Shown here one piece after another: positions 1 to 7,622 of a stretch of 64,000 nt of DNA; position 1 is the first letter of the stretch; each line of letters begins with the position of its first letter. Source of the DNA: Archangium lipolyticum (GTDB lineage: Bacteria > Myxococcota > Myxococcia > Myxococcales > Myxococcaceae); NCBI RefSeq assembly GCF_024623785.1, contig NZ_JANKBZ010000002.1, positions 310,001 through 374,000 of the forward strand. The letters run 5' to 3'. The notes under the pieces were generated by a model that ran no database searches, was not told the origin of the DNA, and worked only from the letters and a program-made list of their open reading frames with translations. Made by a program: the position numbers and the translations under genes.

Positions 1-150
1 CTGCTTCTTCATGTGTTCCCCTCTTGCACTCGGGCCGCGCGCTCTGGGCGGCCGTGTGTCCGTCCGACGGATGGGGAGGTCTGATAGCGAGATTGAAAAT
101 CAATGTCAAAATGGGGGGGGAGACACGGAGCTCGTGGAGAGCCCTCGGCC

Positions 151-747
151 TCAGCCGCGCAGGTGCGTGGTGTCGTTCCAGAGCTGGAGGACCTGCTGGT
201 CCCCCTCGCTGTCGAAGCCGAGCACGCTGATGGAGGCGGTGCTCAGGGTGAAGAGACGTCCCTCGGAGGGAGGCAGGCCGAGCCATCGCGCGGTGAGCAC
301 CCGCAGCAGGTGGCCGTGGGCGAAGAGGAGCACGTTGCCCTCCACCGCGCGGGCCTCGGAGATGACGCGGTCCGCGCGGGCGCCCACGTCGCGCGCCGAC
401 TCACCGCAGGGCACGCCATCCGTCCAGATGGTCCAGTTGGGGCTGGCGGCGCGGATCTCGCTCTTCGTCTTGCCCTCGAAGGAGCCGTAGTCCCACTCCA
501 TCAGGTCCGCGCGCATCTCGGCCACGTCGCCGTAGCCGGCCAGGGCGCATGTCTCGCTGGCGCGGCTCAGGGGGCTGGTCCACACCGCGGAGAAGCTCCA
601 GGCGCGCAGCGGGGCGCGGAGTTCGGTGGCCATGTGGCGGCCTTCTTCCAATAGGGGGATGTCCGTGCGGCCGGTGTGCTGGCCGGTGCGGCTCCACGCG
701 GTTTCTCCATGGCGGACGAGGACGAGCACGGGTGATCGGGGCTTCAT
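151..747 (-). CDS. Histidine phosphatase family protein (phosphoglycerate-mutase-like)
   Basis: 198 residues. The N-terminal LVRHGETAW motif supplies the catalytic phosphohistidine (RHG), and LLFAHGHLLRVL near the C-terminus supplies the second catalytic His. SPLSRASETC and the acidic MEWDYGSFEG segment are typical of the small cobC/gpmB-like branch of the superfamily. The substrate cannot be told from sequence; sugar phosphates or nucleotide-derived phosphates are usual. I chose the ATG at 747 because the family begins directly with the strand before RHG; the frame stays open 11 codons further upstream without a convincing start. It is divergent from the kinase gene at 889, with about 140 bp of shared promoter region. 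No signal peptide, so probably cytosolic. Confidence 0.9.
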   Translation of the reverse strand: MKPRSPVLVLVRHGETAWSRTGQHTGRTDIPLLEEGRHMATELRAPLRAWSFSAVWTSPLSRASETCALAGYGDVAEMRADLMEWDYGSFEGKTKSEIRAASPNWTIWTDGVPCGESARDVGARADRVISEARAVEGNVLLFAHGHLLRVLTARWLGLPPSEGRLFTLSTASISVLGFDSEGDQQVLQLWNDTTHLRG

Positions 748-888
748 GAGGTTCCTCTGGGGGACGGAGCACTCTGCCATCCCCCGAGGGCCCGGCGGAA
801 CACCCTCCGGGTACGAGCTTTCAGTGCGTCACGAAAGGGTCTTCCCGTCGTCCTACGGAGGTGAAGGGTGCCCCCAGGAGGCGTGGGA

Positions 889-2397
889 ATGACGGACGAG
901 AAGCCGATGGGTCCCTCGTGGGGTGAGGGGTTGGAGGACCTGGGGGAATTGGGCCAGGGAGGCATGGCCCGGGTGAGGCGCGCGCGGGATACGCGGCTGC
1001 GGCGCGAGCTGGCCGTGAAGGTGCTCGCCCCGGAGCTGGCGGAGAACCCGGAAGCGGTGCGGCGCTTCCAGGAGGAGGCGCAGGTGACGGCGCAGCTCGA
1101 GCACCCCCATGTCCCGCCGGTGCACGAGATGGGCCTGGCGTCCAACGGCGAGCATTACTTCTCCATGCGGCTGGTGGAGGGGCGCACGCTGGATGCCATC
1201 CTGCGCGACCCGGACTTCGACGTGGAGGACGAGGCGCGGTTGTTCCGCGTGCTGCAGGTGTTCCTCAAAGTGTGTGACGCGGTGGCCTTCGCGCACAGCC
1301 GGGGCGTGGTGCACTGCGATCTCAAGCCCTCCAACATCATGGTGGGCAGCCATGGCCAGGTGTACGTGATGGACTGGGGCATCGCGCTGCTCAACGAGCT
1401 GGGAGAGCGCCCCGTCAGCGTCGGCCCCGAGGAGCGGCGTTCCTCGCGCACGGGCAACGTGATGGGGACACCGGGGTACATGGCGCCCGAGCAGGCGCGC
1501 GGTCACCACCACGCGGTGGATGCGCGCACGGACATCTTCGCGCTCGGGGCCATCCTCTACCGCATCCTCACGGGCCGGCGGCCCTACTCGGACTCCACGG
1601 GGAAGGAGGCCTACAGACGTTCCCTCTACGCGGAGGTAACGCCTCCAGAGGAGATGGCCCCGGACAAGCGGCTGCCGAGGTGGTTGTGCGCCATCGCCAT
1701 GCGGGCCCTGTCGTTCGGACAGGAGGAGCGCCACCCCCGGGTGGAGTCGTTGCAGGAGGACGTGGAGTCCTACATGCGGGGCGTGGGGCGCTACCCGCTG
1801 AGGTCCTTCGGGACGGGACAGGTCATCGTCCGCGAGGGCGAGAAGGGAGAGCGGGCCTACGTCATCCACCGGGGGCGGTGCGTGGCGTACAAGCTGGTGG
1901 GAGGGCGGCGGCAGGTGCTGCGCGAGATGGGGCCGGGGGACATCTTCGGGGAGACGGCCATCTTCGCCTCGCAGGTGCGCACCGCGACGGTGGAGGCGCT
2001 GGAGGAGACGGTCGTCTCGGAGGTGGGCCGCGAGGCGTTGGAGCAGGAACTACAGATGACGTTCATCATGAACCGGGTGGTGCGCTCGCTGGCCCGGCGC
2101 TTCCATGACGTGGACCGGAGGACGAGCGTGCTGGCCGCGGAGGTGGACGCGGCCCATCTGGCGCGCGAGGTGTTGCTGCACCTCAACTTCCATGGCACGG
2201 CGGTGTCGGGCGAGGAGCGCGCGGCGCCGTGGCGGCCCCTGTGCGAGCGGCTCATGCGCCAGTGGGGACTCTCCGCCGAGCAGCTGGCCACCGCCGTGCG
2301 CGCCGTGCCCCAGGTGTCGCTGGATGAGGCTTCCGATCGCATCACCGTGCGGGACTCCCGAGAGAGCGAAGCGGAGCATCCCGTCCCAGGGCGATGA
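889..2397 (+). CDS. Ser/Thr protein kinase with C-terminal cyclic-nucleotide-binding domain
   Basis: 502 residues. The kinase domain covers roughly residues 15-285: glycine loop LGQGGMARV, VAIK-type lysine K44 (LAVKVLAP), catalytic loop HCDLKPSN, metal-binding DWG in place of DFG, and APEQAR. After about residue 300 comes a cNMP-binding/CAP-like domain with GDIFGETAIF...RTATV, which resembles the phosphate-binding cassette. A helical tail of about 100 residues follows. HCD in place of HRD makes it a non-RD kinase, so activation-loop control may differ. AGGAGG at 876-881 lies 7 bases before ATG 889 and decides the start over an in-frame GTG at 868. Its 3' end overlaps the convergent CHAT gene by 56 bp. 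I infer cytosolic signalling that couples cyclic-nucleotide binding to phosphorylation; the ligand is unknown. Confidence 0.92.
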   Translation: MTDEKPMGPSWGEGLEDLGELGQGGMARVRRARDTRLRRELAVKVLAPELAENPEAVRRFQEEAQVTAQLEHPHVPPVHEMGLASNGEHYFSMRLVEGRTLDAILRDPDFDVEDEARLFRVLQVFLKVCDAVAFAHSRGVVHCDLKPSNIMVGSHGQVYVMDWGIALLNELGERPVSVGPEERRSSRTGNVMGTPGYMAPEQARGHHHAVDARTDIFALGAILYRILTGRRPYSDSTGKEAYRRSLYAEVTPPEEMAPDKRLPRWLCAIAMRALSFGQEERHPRVESLQEDVESYMRGVGRYPLRSFGTGQVIVREGEKGERAYVIHRGRCVAYKLVGGRRQVLREMGPGDIFGETAIFASQVRTATVEALEETVVSEVGREALEQELQMTFIMNRVVRSLARRFHDVDRRTSVLAAEVDAAHLAREVLLHLNFHGTAVSGEERAAPWRPLCERLMRQWGLSAEQLATAVRAVPQVSLDEASDRITVRDSRESEAEHPVPGR

Positions 2398-5300
2398 AGG
2401 GAGCCCAGGCGTAGGGATGAGGGTGGGTCTGTCGCAACTCCAGCATGGCCTCGCGCAGTGCCGAGACGCGTGGCTTGCCCGCTAGCAGGTGCCGGTAGTA
2501 GCCCTGCATGAGCTGCCGGGTGGTGTCGTCATTCACCTTCCACAGGCTGCTCACCACCGTCTCCGCGCCCGCGGAGATGAGGGCTCGCCGCAAGCCATAG
2601 ACGCCCTGCCCAGACTTCACGTCACCGCGACCGGTTTCGCAGGCGGAGAGGACGACCAGCTCGGTACCCCAGAGGTCCAGGCCCGCGAGCTCCAGCGCGG
2701 TGACGAGGGAACTCTCCGGGGAGTGGGGCACCTGGGCGGCGGCCCCGGAAAGGACGAGGCCGGAGCGCAACAGAGGGTCGGGCGGGTGCTGGGTGGGGGG
2801 GCCTTCCGAGAGGGCGCCGGAGAGGACGACGGCGCGAGCGCCCTCGGGCGTGGCGGAGTCCTCGAGGAAGAAGCCGTGGGTGGCGATATGCAGGACGCCT
2901 GGAGTCGGGAGTGAAAGCAGTCGCTGCTTGGAGGCTGCGGAGCCGAGGAAGAGCTGGGCCTGGGGGAGCAGCAGTTGAATGGCTTCGGCTTCCTGGCGGG
3001 TGCCAGGCAGAGGCACCCAGGTGCGAGAGGCGACGTCGGCCCGGAGGGTGGAGAAGAAACGCTCGGCGGACGAGGAGCGCGAGGCCAGAGAGGACGGCTG
3101 TTGCGGTGCGCCGGGGGCCGAGGCGGGGGAGGCGCCAAAGTCCGGGTCCGCGAGGACAACGACGGAGCGGGAGGGAGCAACGTCCTGGGGACGGGGCAGC
3201 AAATCCTTGCCGGAGGTGAGGTAGGTGAAATGGAAGGAGTCCACCAGGAGGCCCTTGCCGTCGTGGAGGGCGGCGAAGGGGACGAGGTTGAGCTGGCCGT
3301 CCGGGGAGAGGAAGAGGCGGCGGACGTTGCCCAGCAGAGGCCGCAGGGGGCGGAAGGCCAGTGAGTACAGGGCCTGGGCGGGGCCCTGCCAGGCGGCATC
3401 ACTGCTGGCCAGTGCGTCTCGGAAGGCGGAGGCTGCCTGGTCAATGGCAGCCGCGGGTCCGAGGTCGACGGTGCGGATGGTGGCGTTGGGAAGAAGCACC
3501 AGTGCCAGGTAGCGAAGCTCGCCAGTCACTTGGGACTTGGGCGTGCCGGGCCTGGACACCACCGGGCGGTCCTTATAGGCGACGAACTCGACGAGGGCGC
3601 CGTCCCTGGGGAGAGCGGCGGCGACGCGATCGACGATTTGCGCGGGGCCGGGGAGCGCGGTGAGGGCGCGCAAGGGAGCGGAGTGTCTGGCGAGCTGGGT
3701 TTCCAGGGCGTCGCCCTGCTCGGCCAGGGACTTGAGGCGCTGTTGGTAATCAGCGGAGGAGAGGGCGCCTGGGCCCTGGTGCGACAGGGTGGCGAGTTGG
3801 GTGCGCAGGCCGCGCAGCTGCTCGAAGGTGTTGCGGTCCTCCTCGCCGAGGCTGAGGTAGATGGTGCGGGAGGTGTTGGTGGTTTCCTCGACGGAGCGGC
3901 CCTTTCGCAGCAGGACGGAGGAGAGGGCCAGCCGCCGCACGCGAGCATCGCCCGGGTGAGTGCGCAGCAGGGCGTAGAGGGACTCTTCCTCGGAGCGGAG
4001 ATGTTGCAGGAAACTCGTCAGACGCGACTCGGAGAATTCGAGTCCTTCCTGGCGCAGGCGCAGCTCGGAGATACGGAAGACGCGCGTGAGGAGGGAGAGG
4101 GCCTGGGCACGTTGGTTCTGGGCAAGGCGGAGTTCGGCGAGGCCTTCGAGCGATTTCGCGACGTTCGGGTGCTGCTTGCCGAGGGCCGCTTCCCGGATGT
4201 CGAGCGCGCGCTCAAGCAGAGGCTCCGCCCGGCTGTACCTCCCCTGCTCCTTGTAGAAGTTGGCGAGGTTGTTGAGCGAGCCGGCGACGTTCGGGTGCTG
4301 CTTGCCGAAGGCCGCTTCCCAAATGGCGAGCGCTCGCTCATACAAAGGCTCCGCCCGGGTGTACAACCCCTGCTCCTTGTAGAGGTTGGCGAGGTTGTTG
4401 AGCGAGGCGGCAACGTCCGGGTGCTGCTTGCCGAGGGCCGCTTCCCAAATGGCGAGCGCGCGCTCATACAAAGGCTCCGCCCGGTTGTACCTCCCCTGCT
4501 CCTTGTAGAGGTTGGCAAGGTTGTTGAGCGTTTGGGCGACGTTCGGGTGCTGCTTGCCGAGGGCCGCTTCCCGAATGGCGAGCGCGCGCTCAAGCAGAGG
4601 CTCGGCCCGGCTGTACGCCCCCTGCACCCTGTAAAGGTTGGCGAGGTTGTTGAGCGAGGAGGCGACGTCCGGGTGCTGCTTGCCGAGGGCCGCTTCCCGA
4701 ATGGTGAGCGCGCGCTCGAGCAGAGGCTCCGCCCGGTTGTACATCCCCTGCTCCCAGTAGAGAGTGGCGAGGTTGTTGAGCGAGGTGGCGACGAGAGGGT
4801 GCTGCTTACCGAGGGCCGCTTCCCAAATGGCGAGCGCGCGCTCATACAGCGGCCCCGCCCGGCTGTACACACCCTGATCGCTGTAGAGGATGGCGAGGTC
4901 GTTGAGCGTCAGGGCGACATCCGGGTGCTGCGTGCCGAGGGCCGCTTCTTGAATGACGAGCACGCGCTCGTACAGCGGCTCGGCCCGGCTGTACCTCCCC
5001 TGCTTCCAGTAGAGGTTGGCGAGGCTTCTGAGCGCCAGGGCGACATCCGGGTGCTGCGTGCCGAGGGCCGCTTCTTGAATGACGAGCACGCGCTCATACA
5101 GCGGCTCGGCCCGGCTGTACCTCCCCTGCTCCTTGTAGAGAGAGGCGAGGTTGTTGAGCGTTTGGGCGACGTCCGGGTGCTGCTTGCCGAGGGCCGCTTC
5201 CCGGATGACGAGCGCGCGCTCGTACAGCGGCTCAGCCCGGCTGTACTTCCCCTGCTCATTGTAGAGGACGCCGAGGTTGTTGAGCGAGGCGGCAACGTCC

Positions 5301-5767
5301 GGGTGCTGCTTGCCGAGGGCCGCTTCCCGGATGGCGAGCGCTCGCTCATACAAAGGCTCCGCCCGGTTGTACAACCCCTGCTTCCAGTAGAGGTTGGCAA
5401 GGCTGTTGAGCGTTTGGGCGACGTCCGGGTGTTGCGTGCCGAGGGCCGCTTCCCGAATGGCAAGCGCGCGCTGAAGGAGTAGCTCCGCGCGGGCATGGCC
5501 CCCCTGCTTCCGGTACAAGTTGCCCAGCAGGTTCAGGTTGGCGGCGACATCCAGATGCGAGTCACCCAGCACGGTCTCTCCGAGCTCGAGCGCTTGCTCC
5601 CCCTGGTTGATGGCCTCGGCGTACTTGCCAGCCTTTTCCAGCTTCTTCGCCTCCTCGAATGCTGTCCGTGCCTCGGACAGCCGTGGATCCAGCTGCTCCT
5701 CTCCTACCGCCTTGCCCGCCGCACAGAACAGAACGGCCGCTGTCATCCATCCGAGGAACCGCCACAT
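2342..5767 (-). CDS. Exported TPR-CHAT domain protein (caspase-like protease)
   Basis: 1141 residues. A signal-peptide-like N-terminus (residues 1-22, FLGWMTAAVLFCAAGKAVG) is followed by twelve 42-residue kinesin-light-chain-type TPRs (about 47-550), a helical linker, and a C-terminal CHAT domain (about 780-1130). The presumed catalytic dyad is H964 (HIATHGFF) and C1043 (VLSACETG), with the downstream GAETVVSSLWKVND motif. CHAT proteins are caspase-like cysteine proteases. The TPRs probably bind a partner or substrate. The signal peptide implies action in the periplasm or outside the cell, although the N-terminus could instead be a membrane anchor. The TPR units are nearly identical at DNA level (126-bp tandem repeat), which suggests recent expansion or gene conversion. 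A shrunken paralogue lies at 7025-7555. Confidence 0.9.
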   Translation of the reverse strand: MWRFLGWMTAAVLFCAAGKAVGEEQLDPRLSEARTAFEEAKKLEKAGKYAEAINQGEQALELGETVLGDSHLDVAANLNLLGNLYRKQGGHARAELLLQRALAIREAALGTQHPDVAQTLNSLANLYWKQGLYNRAEPLYERALAIREAALGKQHPDVAASLNNLGVLYNEQGKYSRAEPLYERALVIREAALGKQHPDVAQTLNNLASLYKEQGRYSRAEPLYERVLVIQEAALGTQHPDVALALRSLANLYWKQGRYSRAEPLYERVLVIQEAALGTQHPDVALTLNDLAILYSDQGVYSRAGPLYERALAIWEAALGKQHPLVATSLNNLATLYWEQGMYNRAEPLLERALTIREAALGKQHPDVASSLNNLANLYRVQGAYSRAEPLLERALAIREAALGKQHPNVAQTLNNLANLYKEQGRYNRAEPLYERALAIWEAALGKQHPDVAASLNNLANLYKEQGLYTRAEPLYERALAIWEAAFGKQHPNVAGSLNNLANFYKEQGRYSRAEPLLERALDIREAALGKQHPNVAKSLEGLAELRLAQNQRAQALSLLTRVFRISELRLRQEGLEFSESRLTSFLQHLRSEEESLYALLRTHPGDARVRRLALSSVLLRKGRSVEETTNTSRTIYLSLGEEDRNTFEQLRGLRTQLATLSHQGPGALSSADYQQRLKSLAEQGDALETQLARHSAPLRALTALPGPAQIVDRVAAALPRDGALVEFVAYKDRPVVSRPGTPKSQVTGELRYLALVLLPNATIRTVDLGPAAAIDQAASAFRDALASSDAAWQGPAQALYSLAFRPLRPLLGNVRRLFLSPDGQLNLVPFAALHDGKGLLVDSFHFTYLTSGKDLLPRPQDVAPSRSVVVLADPDFGASPASAPGAPQQPSSLASRSSSAERFFSTLRADVASRTWVPLPGTRQEAEAIQLLLPQAQLFLGSAASKQRLLSLPTPGVLHIATHGFFLEDSATPEGARAVVLSGALSEGPPTQHPPDPLLRSGLVLSGAAAQVPHSPESSLVTALELAGLDLWGTELVVLSACETGRGDVKSGQGVYGLRRALISAGAETVVSSLWKVNDDTTRQLMQGYYRHLLAGKPRVSALREAMLELRQTHPHPYAWAPFIALGRDAPLRSLGSPAR
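4118..5629 (-). repeat. 126-bp tandem repeat array encoding twelve TPRs
   Basis: Twelve consecutive 126-bp units encode the 42-residue TPRs of the CHAT protein. Most units share stretches such as AEPLYERALAIREAALGKQHP with few changes; the first and last units are the most diverged. Because of the strong periodicity the opposite strand also stays open for about 650 codons across the array, which is an artefact of composition. Unit-number variation between strains by slippage or recombination would be expected. Confidence 0.95.
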
Positions 5768-5854
5768 GCTGGCACTCCGTGGTTCAATCGCTCGCCTGTC
5801 AAAGCTCGTTTCATCCGCAGGTCCACCCTCCCGGGTCAGGAGGGCGTGCCCGGC

Positions 5855-6916
5855 TCAGTACACCCGGTTGCGCAGCAGCGCCGCCCCGGGGCTCACCCCC
5901 GCGCGCTGTACCGTGCATCGGTCCCCGTTGCCCAACTCCACTTCCTGACCCGCCTGGAAACGTCCGGGGCACTCCCGCAGGATCGTCTCGAGCGCGCGCC
6001 TGTCCCGGGTTCGAGCCAGGCAGGAGGCTCCGTCGGCGGCCCAGGTCGCCTCGAACGAGGCTCGCTCCGGGTCCCACGCCGCCGAGCGCTCCGTCGTGGG
6101 CGCGAGCACCCCCAGCCTGTCATACATGTCGATGGGGGTGTCCTGGCGCGTATGGCTCAGGCCATTGCCGCAGTAGTCCGCGCGCGCCATGCGCGTGCAC
6201 GCCTGGTGCAACTCGGCCAGCGAGTGCCCGTCGTGGCTCGCCCACGGCTTGTAGCCCCAGCTGATGCACTTGGTGATGGCGCCATTCTCGCACGCCAGGG
6301 TGAGCTTGCCCTCCACCGCCTGGTGTGCCCCGCCTGCATCCCACACCCCGCTCACCGCCAGCGCCCGCGGGTCGGGTGTCTGGCTGGTGCCCACACATGG
6401 GTTCTCCCACCGCCGAGCCAGCGGATTCCACGCCTCGATGCGGTACCACACCACCTCCGGGTCTCCAGGCGAGGGCTCGGCGCCGCACACCGCGACCTCC
6501 ACCGGCTTGCCGTCGCTGGACGTGCCTTGGAGCACCGTCCCCACCAGGCTCCTGGAGGCCTCGGGAGCGGCCACCAGCCGCCCTCCCACCAGTCGCAGCG
6601 AGGGCACCTCGGGAGACACCGGCATCAACGGGGCCAGGTCCACCGAGACGAGCACGCTTCGCCGCTCGTCGGGCTCCTGCCGGTCGCCCCATGCACGCCG
6701 GGTGCCCCACAGCATGGTGCCTTGGGGCCACACGGCCCGGTCGGGTGCACGGCCCTGGCAGCGCCGTGCGTACCGCTCGGCTTCGGATAGCGGGGCCACG
6801 GTCAGCCCCGGGCTCGGCTTCTTCTGCGTGGGGGTGCTCGGCTCGCCGGCAAACGCAGGCCCGGCGAGGACAAGGCACAAGCCGGCAAGTACGGGCTTCC
6901 TCATCACGCTCTTCAT
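5855..6916 (-). CDS. ADYC domain-containing exported protein
   Basis: 353 residues. It begins with a signal peptide (MKSVMRKPVLAGLCLVLAG, likely cleaved after AFA near residue 24). The C-terminal half carries the RADYCGNGLSHT motif that names the ADYC family. Other paired cysteines (CISWGYKPW, HQACTRM, SCLARTRD, LRECPGRF, DRCTVQRAG) suggest a disulphide-bonded extracytoplasmic fold. The family is common in Myxococcota, often as lipoproteins, and has no assigned function; this copy has no lipobox Cys. GGGAGGA just upstream of ATG 6916 decides the start over an ATG 22 codons earlier. One copy of a 47-bp direct repeat lies 55 bp upstream and may carry its promoter. Confidence 0.85.
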   Translation of the reverse strand: MKSVMRKPVLAGLCLVLAGPAFAGEPSTPTQKKPSPGLTVAPLSEAERYARRCQGRAPDRAVWPQGTMLWGTRRAWGDRQEPDERRSVLVSVDLAPLMPVSPEVPSLRLVGGRLVAAPEASRSLVGTVLQGTSSDGKPVEVAVCGAEPSPGDPEVVWYRIEAWNPLARRWENPCVGTSQTPDPRALAVSGVWDAGGAHQAVEGKLTLACENGAITKCISWGYKPWASHDGHSLAELHQACTRMARADYCGNGLSHTRQDTPIDMYDRLGVLAPTTERSAAWDPERASFEATWAADGASCLARTRDRRALETILRECPGRFQAGQEVELGNGDRCTVQRAGVSPGAALLRNRVY

Positions 6917-6970
6917 GGCATTCCTCCCGTGGGGAGCGCTGGCGGCAGGCCAGTGTCCTCCCTTCTGTGG

Positions 6971-7017
6971 GGCTAGACACATGCACGCGGCGGGCTATGC
7001 ACGAATTCGTACCTGCT
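6971..7017. repeat. 47-bp direct repeat, copy A
   Basis: Forty-three of 47 bases match copy B at 7576-7622, in the same orientation and 605 bp apart. Both copies sit a short distance upstream of a minus-strand start codon (55 bp before the ADYC gene, 21 bp before the mini-CHAT gene). The shared block contains the palindrome acgaattcgt, with one change in copy B. It could be a duplicated promoter or operator, or the direct-repeat scar of the duplication that created the mini-CHAT gene. Confidence 0.85.
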
Positions 7018-7024
7018 CCGCCTC

Positions 7025-7555
7025 CTATTCCTTGGGGGGAGGAGCGAGAGAGAGATGAGGAGCATCCCGTTCCAGGTCGATGAAGGGAGTCCAGTCGTAG
7101 GGGTGGGGATGGGTTTGCCGGTTGGGGGACTCAGGCGTGCCGGGCCAGGGGAGCGCGGCGGCGACGTGGTCGACGATGGTGCGGGAGGTGTTGGCGGTCT
7201 CCTCGACGGAGCGGCCCTTTCGTAGCAGGACGGAGGAGATCGCCAGCCGCCGCACGCTGGCATCGCCCGGGTACGTGCGCAGCAGGGCGTAGAGGAACTC
7301 TTCCTCGGAGCGGAGATGTTGCAGGAGCCTCATCGCCACTTCCAGGTGCGAGTCACCGAACCTGGCCTCTTCGTGCTTGAGCTCCTGCTCCAACTCGAGC
7401 ATGAGCTCGGCTTCCGAGCGATTCTCGAGCCTCATTGCCTCATAGGGCATTCGTGCCTTGGACAGCCGTGGATCCGGCTGCTTCGCCCCCGCCGCCGCCT
7501 TGCTCGTTGCACAGAGCAGAACGACCACAGCCGTCCATCCGAGTATCCGCCTCAT
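7025..7555 (-). pseudogene. Miniature CHAT-protein paralogue with four in-frame internal deletions
   Basis: 176 residues in one uninterrupted frame. Segments align in order to the 1141-residue TPR-CHAT protein: the signal peptide (MRRILGWTAVVVLLCATSK), the first-TPR end GDSHLEVA, LQHLRSEEEFLYALLRTYPG...RKGRSVEETANTSRTI, VDHVAAALP, PGTPE, and the C-terminus RQTHPHPYDWTPFIDLERDAP. All remaining TPRs and the CHAT region with both catalytic residues are missing, so it cannot be a protease. Four separate deletions all keep the frame, and the start, a GGAGAG Shine-Dalgarno and the signal peptide are intact. It may therefore still be translated, as a secreted inactive relative, rather than being simple debris. 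I label it a pseudogene because its catalytic core is gone. Confidence 0.75.
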
Positions 7556-7575
7556 GCTGGCTCTCCGTTTGCCCT

Positions 7576-7622
7576 GGCTGGACACAGGCACGCGGCGAGC
7601 TATGCACGGATTCGTACCTGCT
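7576..7622. repeat. 47-bp direct repeat, copy B
   Basis: Partner of copy A (6971-7017), with four mismatches. It spans the last bases of the kinase gene that ends at 7621 and the 5' leader of the mini-CHAT gene. Together the copies bracket the mini-CHAT gene. Confidence 0.85.

Noticed and set aside
1-150. Left-edge sequence with a G-tract near 112-120
   Set aside because: No gene end, repeat or hairpin could be supported in this short stretch.
3530-5482. 650-codon open frame on the plus strand opposite the TPR array
   Set aside because: It mirrors the 126-bp repeat of the CHAT gene, giving a low-complexity Val/Glu/Arg/Leu repeat without a known fold; the minus strand encodes canonical TPRs, a signal peptide and CHAT catalytic motifs.
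4118-5629. Regular direct repeats as a possible CRISPR array
   Set aside because: Units are 126 bp without unique spacers and are translated as TPRs.
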